This document shows positions 57,829 to 64,000 of a stretch of DNA of 64,000 bases, piece by piece. Within the stretch, counting starts at the first letter, position 1. Each line of letters opens with the position of its first letter. The notes beneath the pieces were generated by a model that was given only the letters and a program-made list of their open reading frames with translations, ran no database searches and was not told the origin of the DNA. Where the stretch lies: NCBI GenBank assembly GCA_039545355.1, contig BCJJ01000013.1, positions 589,013 through 653,012 of the forward strand, written 5' to 3'. Both the position numbers and the translations under genes were made by a program. This stretch comes from Trichosporon coremiiforme (Eukaryota; Basidiomycota; Tremellomycetes; Trichosporonales; Trichosporonaceae).

Positions 57829-59307
57829 ACTGAGCGATTGGCGAGATCAGTGGTAACGAGCGAAGTTCTAAGGACGGATCATCAAGTGTGAAAGGAGTGT
57901 GGGATGGAGAGAGTGAGAAAGTTCTGATGGGTGAAGTGCGCTTGACGAGACACAAGAGAGGGCCATTCAGTGAGTGATCACCCGGCGGTTCTGGAGAGGA
58001 AAAGCCCTTAGCCAAGAGCCAAGAGGAAGAGAGGGTCCAGCGGTCGAATTAACTGTTGAGGAAGAGTACGAAGAGCGTGCAAGTTGAAGGAGCAGATCCT
58101 GAGACAGTCTCCGGAGCATGTTATGGATATGGGGTCCAGCTGCGACTGCAATACGGTGGAGGAACCGAGGCGTACCGAGCATGCCCGCCTGTCCCTGTCG
58201 TATGTCTTGAGGAACAAGCTTTAACATTAGGACGTGGTATGAAGGCGAAGAATGGGACATCAGGGAATACGACCTTGGAATAGTGATCACTGAAGGGCAC
58301 GGGAAGGGGCAAACGGAAGGACATGACGAGACGCTGTTACAGTATTGCGTACACTCACGTACTTTCTGGGCGTCCATCTGCAACGAGTGCGAGGCATGGC
58401 AGGGACTAGCGTGCACCTCAGTACCTGAGAGAAGGCGCTCACGACGTAGCTGGGAGGTAGAAGGCGCTGGCCAAGACTCGAGAGCCGGGAGGACGACGAG
58501 GAACTGTCTGACAAGGTGACGGCAGGGTTGAAGGGCTGCCCGTGCCGGGGTACGCCTTGACGGCACGGTAGGAAAGCCCGCCTTCTGACAGGCGGGCAGC
58601 GGTATAGCGGTGCCCGAGGCGGGTGGGGACGACGGCACCAAGGCCTGAGCAAAGGGGTTGTACGGGTCGTGGTGAGGGAAGGGGAGGGACGAGGAGGCTG
58701 TTGAGGTTTCAACTGGACGAGCGGGCACTTGGGTTCCCAGGCTAGGGATGCCGTTGTTTTGCCCTCTGCGCTGCCGCGATCTGCCGTCTCAGCCTGTGTC
58801 ACGAACCCGATGCTTATTTTCTGGGTGATCTTCCTCCGCCCACCTGCGTCACTTCTCAAAACATGATGAGCGGTTTTCAGGGTCGGTCCCTCACTCAGGC
58901 TTGCCAGGGGTTTCGGGTGGGATGGCCAGTTCCTGATACGCACGTCTGCGAACGTTGTCGCAAACAGCCAAGAAGGACACGGCACTTGTTGACTTTCACG
59001 TGACCAAATAACCACGTGGATCCCACGCAATCTATTCTCCACTTCCATTTCCCGACATCTGTTGCAGACCGGACCTGCAGGCCACTCACGTGACGCGAGC
59101 GGATCGCGCCGGACCGCTTTCCCCACTGACACCACTGACACTCTCCGAGCCGGCGGTACTGACGGCTTGGGACGGCTCTCCATATGTCATTAGCATCCGC
59201 TCCCCCACCATACCGGACAAGACACCGTATCCTCTGACCTCGGCGATCCTCGAACAGATCGATTATTCGTTCACTTCCTACGTCTGCAAGCTATCGATCC
59301 ACACAAG
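57829..59307. other. Spacer upstream of PDX1; no gene supported
   Basis: 1.5 kb. Overlapping minus-strand frames at 57967-58728 and 58287-59183 are Pro/Ser/Arg-rich in both readings and have no consistent splice pattern, so neither is called. Three CACGTG sites occur in the last 310 bases. Confidence 0.45.
58997..59092. promoter_or_regulatory. Three CACGTG sites upstream of PDX1
   Basis: CACGTG at 58997-59002, 59013-59018 (16 bases start to start) and 59087-59092, between 306 and 216 bases before the PDX1 start. Two of them extend to TCACGTGA, the preferred Cbf1-type octamer. Confidence 0.5.
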
Positions 59308-60628
59308 ATGCGGTCGGCGCTTCTCCTCGCTCGCTCTGCGCGGGTCCGCCCCGTCGGTGAGTGACTGCTTCTCGGCGCCGTCGCGGTCTGGTTGACCAGC
59401 GCACCACCATGACGTACCGAGATCCGATCCATCGCCTTCGTCCGGTTTCAAAGCTGACAACAACAGCCCGCACCCTCTCGGCCGTTCGATTCCAGACGAC
59501 CCAGATGACTATGCCTGCCCTCTCCCCTACCATGACCGAGGGCGGTGTTGGTTCGTGGAAGAAGAAGGAGGGCGAGTCTTTCGAGGCCGGAGACGTCCTG
59601 GTTGAGATTGTGAGTTCCGAGATTCCGGTCGATCGGGAATTTGCAACCCGCATGTCCTCAGACTATTGGAAGTTTGTTATCACTGTATTTCCATTAGGAC
59701 TGGGTCACTGTTATGACGGACCGCCGTCTGTCACTTGCAGAAGCTTCGCACCGCCCGTCCGACTCCGGGTAGTAACCACCGCTCAGTCACTAATGTCAGG
59801 AAACGGACAAGGCGTCCATCGAGGTCGAGGCGCAGGATGATGGTATCATGGGCAAGATTCTGGTCGACGGCGGCTCCAAGAACGTTCCCGTTGGCAAGGT
59901 CATTGCTCTTCTGGCCGAGGAGGGTGACGACCTGAACAACCTGGAGGTTCCGGCGGAGGGAGGTGCCTCGAAGTCGACCGCCGAGAAGCCCGCCCCGAAG
60001 AGCGAAGAGCCCAAGGAGGCAAAGGCCGAGGCTCCGAAGGCCGCTGAGCCTGAGACGAGCGCGCCGAAAGAGTCCGCGGAGCATACCGAGATCAACAAGT
60101 CGATCAACATCTTCCCGGCCGCCGAGAGGCTGTGAGTTGCTGCTGCGCCGTATTACCGCTGTACTGACCACCAGTCTGTGGGACCACCCGATGAGCAACG
60201 AGCAGCTCAAGGCCATCAAGCCGACCGGAAAGCACGGAAAGATCACGAGGGGTGATATCCTGGCTGCGCTTGGAAAGATCAAGTCGCCCTACGGAACTGC
60301 TGAGAAGTACAATACGGATCCCATGGGTCCGTCTGGACGCAGGAAGAGCGAGGGCCCGCGACCGGCGGGCGAGGGACAGAAGCCCGCCGCTGCCCCGGAG
60401 AAGCCCCTGGACGGCCCTGCTCTCCGTCGCCTCATCGTCTCTGGCCTCGGCAAGGCCGCCGCCCCGCGTCCCGCCGCTGCCGGCAACCCCGGCCCCCTCA
60501 CGGTCACCGACGCCGAGTATGACGACATCTTCGGCGACTACTTCCCNTCCGCCCCCAAGCCCGCCACTCCTCCGCCCGCGGCGGCGGAGTCCCAGCCGAA
60601 GCAGGACGAGTTCGCTGGTCTCTTCTAA
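59308..60628 (+). CDS. PDX1: Pyruvate dehydrogenase complex protein X (E3-binding protein)
   Basis: Anchors dihydrolipoamide dehydrogenase (E3) to the E2 core of the mitochondrial pyruvate dehydrogenase complex. Exons 59308-59356, 59467-59609, 59800-60131 and 60175-60628 give 325 residues. The start MRSALLLARSARVRP is a typical mitochondrial presequence. A lipoyl domain follows, with TMPALSPTM and the lipoylated Lys68 in ETDKAS, then an Ala/Lys/Pro/Glu linker. The peripheral-subunit-binding domain runs from FPAAERLLWDHPM to KITRGDIL, and a Pro/Ala-rich tail ends EFAGLF. The C-terminal acetyltransferase domain (HXXXDG) is absent, which separates it from E2 (Lat1). The reading needs acceptor use at 59467, because the ATG at 59410 would leave out the presequence. 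One ambiguous base (60547) is a third codon position. Confidence 0.92.
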
Positions 60629-60721
60629 AACTCCCCCATATGCATCATGATAATTTGTAGCGCAATAAGGATACCGCGGCATCATACATATGCTATCTTC
60701 TAGTCTACCCTGTCAACGCCA

Positions 60722-61647
60722 CTACTTGGCCACCTGGAAGATGCTGAGTAGAGCAAAGCACCCGTAGAACAGACCGATCGGGTATGCCACGAGTAATCGC
60801 TGGTGGCTCATCTGTAGAACCGCGACGAAAATTGAGCTAGCCGAGTACGTGCACCACAGGACGGAGATGACGGCCAGCGCATATCCGATGGACTGCGCAA
60901 CGCCGATTCCGACACCTAGTCCGCCGAGCACCATCGGCAGCAGGCAGTAGCCAAGAACGGACGCCGTGTGGTACGCATCGATACCGTTCTCGCTCATGAG
61001 ATTGAGCAGCGTGTAGATGGCGATCGTCCCGAGGGCACCGACGCCGTAGATGTAGGAAAACTGCGGTCGTCCGCTCTGAATGTGAGCTGAGGTACACAGA
61101 GCGATTAGCTACGCACAAGAAGCAGGACGAAGGCAAACGCGAAACAGAACACGAGCGGTCCAGCCAGGTCGGCGTCGTCCATAACGTTAGTGTCGACCTT
61201 GGCGATGGGGTTGAGAACCGTGAGTGACTTCTGAACGATATGGGAGGGGTTGATTCCCAGTTCTGCATGTCAGCTTGCGATCGAGGACTTAAAGCTGAAC
61301 GGCGTGCGGGACGGCTTCGCAATGCCCTCGGCATAACGCGCGACACACTTTCCTGTCGCCACCTACTCACCCTCCATCAAGCTCGGTTCTCCTTCAAGTC
61401 CGCCNGTTCCAAACGCGTGCCACCACTTTCCTTCTCCCTGCATCATGCCGCCGACTCTTCCGCTGGACATGTTGCCCATACTTCCCATGTTGCCCATGCT
61501 GCCCATGTTTCCGCCGTAGTTGCTTCCGGAGGCCATGCTTCCCTGGCCCCATCCTTGCTGTTGTGACGACGATCCCTGGTAGAACGCGAGGGGCTCAGCC
61601 TGCCCNTAGCCCTGTGACGGCTGGCCGTAGGCGTTTTGGTTAAACAT
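60722..61647 (-). CDS. YIP1: Yip1 family Rab-interacting membrane protein
   Basis: Multi-span protein of ER-Golgi transport that binds Rab (Ypt) GTPases. Exons 61647-61371, 61262-61117 and 61075-60722 give 258 residues. The N-terminal 90 residues are Gln/Gly/Met-rich and cytosolic (YGGNMGSMGNMGSMG). The conserved block starts at ELGINPSHI and includes DDADLAGPLVF and FSYIYGVGALG, followed by hydrophobic segments up to IGLFYGCFALLSIFQVAK. Sequence and order match yeast Yip1 (ELGI..HI, DLAGP, YIYG). It is tail to tail with PDX1 (93 bases apart) and head to head with MPP beta. Ambiguous bases at 61405 and 61606 are both third codon positions. Confidence 0.93.
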
Positions 61648-61901
61648 TGCGGTTGTGCGGTGGGCGGAGAATTGAAAAGAGTGTCGAAGTCGTGTAAACG
61701 TGAACGAATGCGAATTACCGAGAGAAGAAAGAAGCTGAGCTCCGCAAGCAAGAATGTGGTCGTGTGTGTGCCGTGACGAGAGTCGAAGTTGCAGTGAGCA
61801 GCAATCGTCATGCATCCAGCCAGTCCCGGCCGCCAGCCTGGACGCGCGTAGCGTATCACTGGTGTGACGTGGTTGGACTGGAACGGGCGAGTGAACGGTG
61901 C

Positions 61902-61921
61902 CACGTGCTGTTCATCACGTG
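61902..61921. promoter_or_regulatory. Pair of CACGTG sites in the YIP1/MPP beta divergent promoter
   Basis: CACGTG at 61902-61907 and 61916-61921 (the second is TCACGTGA), in the 431-base region between the two start codons. Confidence 0.5.
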
Positions 61922-62078
61922 ACTGCCACAATCGCCAGGGTGTACGGCGTTATCCTGGACCTCGTTGCTGGCTGTCCGCCCGTCGCCCGAGCTCTTCCGG
62001 TTGGGCAGCCTGGTCTTTGTGGTGCCCGACACCGACTACTTGGTTATCCACACCATTCTACCCTCCCCCAGCCTCGCC

Positions 62079-64000
62079 ATGTCCGCTGCCCGCCTCCTCA
62101 CCCGGGCCGTTCGTCCCTCGGCCTTCGCTCGTCAGCCCGTGCGTTTCAACCGACTTTCAAGCCGTCTGCGTCGTGAAGTTGTCGAGAACTGGCCGTGTCG
62201 CATCTTTAAAGACCTCGGCAATAAGCCACACCTCATTGGTTCACAGCCTACGACGGGGTGCTGGAGCTCAACAAAGATGGATCAACGGACACGCGCAAAC
62301 GACGCAGACGACGCACCCAATGATGAACACGCTTGCTGACTGTATCGCAGACGCTCGCGCGTGCGCTGGCTACCCCGGCCGCCGCCCAGGGACCCGTCAC
62401 CAAGACCAGCGTGCTTTCGAACGGTCTCTCGATCTCGACTGAGACCATCCCCGGCGCCCAGACCTCGACTGTTGGTCTCTGGATCGATGCCGGCTCGCGC
62501 GCCGACGCTGAGGGTGCTAGCGGCACTGCTCATTTCCTTGAGGTGCGTAGTGATGTTTGGACACGATCGATGGAACATGCTTGGGATTGAGGTGTTTCGG
62601 AGGAATTTCTATTGGATCGCGAATGACTCGTTCGGCTACCCGGGGGTCCCCTTGGTATTTGATGCCTCGCTCGCAATCGACCGCAAACTGCACGTCCATC
62701 GCCATCGCTGTCGTTGTGTATCCAAATCGCAGATCTTGGAGGCAGGCAACGAGGATTTAGCCGAAATCGGTGTGGGGTTGATCCGCCGATCGTGTCTGGA
62801 CNTCGAAAACGTCATCCACCCATACTGACTTTTTCCACAGCATCTTGCCTTCAAGGGCACCAAGGGACGTTCGCAGATGCAGCTCGAGCTCGAGGTTGAG
62901 AACCTTGGCGCTCACCTGAACGCCTACACTTCGCGNGAGCAGACCGTCTACTACGCCAAGGCCTTCGACAAGGACGTCCCCGCTGCCGTCAACGTTCTTT
63001 CCGACATCCTCCAGAACTCCAAGCTCGAGGAGANCGCCATCGAGCGTGAGCGCGACGTCATCCTCCGCGAGCAGGAGGAGGTCGACAAGCAGATCGAGGA
63101 GGTTGTCTTCGACCAGCTCCACGCCGTCGCCTTCCAGGGCTACCCCCTCGGCAACACCATCCTTGGCCCCAAGGAGGCGATCAACTCGATCAACAAGAAC
63201 GACCTCCAGTCGTACATCAAGAAGAACTACACCGCTGACCGCATGTGCCTCATCGGTGCCGGNTCCATCACCCACGACGCCCTCGTNGAGCTCGCCCAGA
63301 AGAACTTCGCCGACCTCCCNACCTCCTCCAACCCCCTNCCCCTCGGCAAGACCGCCGGCCCCCAGACCAAGTTCACCGGCTCTGAGGTCCGCATCCGTGA
63401 CGACACCATGCCCACCGCCCACATCGCCATCGCCNTCGAGGGTGTCTCGTGGAACTCGCCCGACTACTGGCCCATGCTCGTCATGCAGTCCATCTTCGGC
63501 AACTGGGACCGCTCGCTCGGTGCCTCGTCGCTCCTTTCGTCGAAGCTCTCCACCATNNTCTCCTCCAACAACCTCGCNAACTCTTACATGAGCTTCTCCA
63601 CCTCNTACTCCGACACCGGTCTCTGGGGTATCTACATGGTNTCTGAGAACCTCNNNAACCTTGACGACCTCNNCCACTTCACCNTCAAGGAGTGGACCCG
63701 NATGTCCATNAACCCCACCACCGCNGAGGTCGAGCGTGCCAAGGCNCAGCTNACCTCCTCCCTCCTNCTTGGCCTCGANGGCACCACCGCCATNGCCGAG
63801 GACATNGGNCGTCAGCTCGTCACCACTGGCCGCCGCTTCACCCCCAAGGAGATTGAGCGCAACATCGCCAACGTCGAGGTTGAGGACATNAAGCGTGTCG
63901 CCAACCAGTACCTCTGGGACCGCGACTTTGCNNTCGCTGCTTACGGTTCTATNGANGGNNTNCCCACNTACGACNGNTTGNGNGCNGACANNNNCTCTNT
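62079..64000 (+). CDS. MAS1: Mitochondrial processing peptidase beta subunit (3' end beyond or lost at window edge)
   Basis: Zinc metalloprotease that removes presequences in the matrix, working as a dimer with MPP alpha. Exons 62079-62138, 62351-62542 and 62841-64000 (open to the edge). The start [19 protein letters not shown] is a presequence. The inverted zinc motif HXXEH is HFLE-H (His81, Glu84, His85), split exactly by intron 2 after the Glu. The third ligand is probably Glu161 in ILREQEEVD. Other conserved parts are [35 protein letters not shown] and GTTAIAED, followed by [10 protein letters not shown]. About 470 residues are visible, nearly the whole protein. The last kilobase holds many ambiguous bases, mostly third codon positions; the reading frame is otherwise intact. 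Confidence 0.93.

Noticed and set aside
57967..59183. Overlapping minus-strand frames of 253 and 298 codons
   Set aside because: Both readings are Pro/Ser/Arg-rich. The only splice that would link conserved-looking parts needs a 29-base intron. Not supported.
1..64000. Transposons, CRISPR arrays, viral or defence genes
   Set aside because: No transposase, integrase, reverse transcriptase, regularly spaced identical repeats or effector genes were seen on either strand.

Overview
The window is nuclear DNA from a basidiomycete fungus, most likely a Tremellomycete yeast (Cryptococcus/Trichosporon side). The evidence is that coding regions are cut by many short GT-AG introns (35-90 bases is common, donors mostly GTGAGT, branch sites CTGAC/CTAAC). 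There is a fungal-type phytochrome histidine kinase with a bilin-binding Cys in its PAS region, two intron-containing tRNAs, and a set of clear eukaryotic housekeeping genes. The genus is inferred, not proven.

Layout. 1-5031 (-): fungal phytochrome histidine kinase, cut by the left edge. 11080-11190 (+): tRNA-Ser(CGA). 12450-13508 (-): RPS5. 16010-16985 (-): small unknown protein, divergent from COX14 at 17396-18132 (+). 18451-20312 (-): single-pass membrane protein. 27812-28813 (+): secreted Gly-rich repeat protein. 30963-32956 (-): disordered Ser/Pro-rich protein. 34692-35479 (+): Gly/Met-rich protein. 38854-41161 (-): malic enzyme. 46644-51698 (+): full-length ABCC transporter. 51873-51953 (-): tRNA-Val(CAC). 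52276-55443 (-): Gly/Tyr/Met-rich protein built from two open frames joined by a predicted intron. 56458-57828 (-): small-ectodomain membrane protein. 59308-60628 (+): PDX1. 60722-61647 (-): YIP1. 62079-64000 (+): mitochondrial processing peptidase beta, cut by the right edge.

The genes are mainly housekeeping and do not form one pathway, but mitochondrial energy metabolism is over-represented (COX14, PDX1, MPP beta, malic enzyme, probably the unknown partner of COX14). Paired CACGTG sites 14-24 bases apart occur upstream of RPS5, the ABC transporter, PDX1 and the YIP1/MPP beta pair. Only about half of the window is genic. Stretches of 5-7 kb (5.0-11.1, 20.3-27.8, 41.2-46.6 kb) have no recognisable gene, and the open frames there look like chance frames in GC-rich DNA.

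No transposon, CRISPR array, virus or defence system was recognised. The most unusual observations are five. (1) Ambiguous bases fall almost always at synonymous third codon positions, as expected of collapsed haplotypes or subgenomes. (2) The CACGTG sites come in pairs. (3) The secreted Gly-rich protein is internally duplicated and carries Kex2-like sites. (4) A retained intron could give the 52-55 kb gene a short isoform. (5) A degenerate repeat at 23.35-23.69 kb is followed by an 18-bp hairpin.
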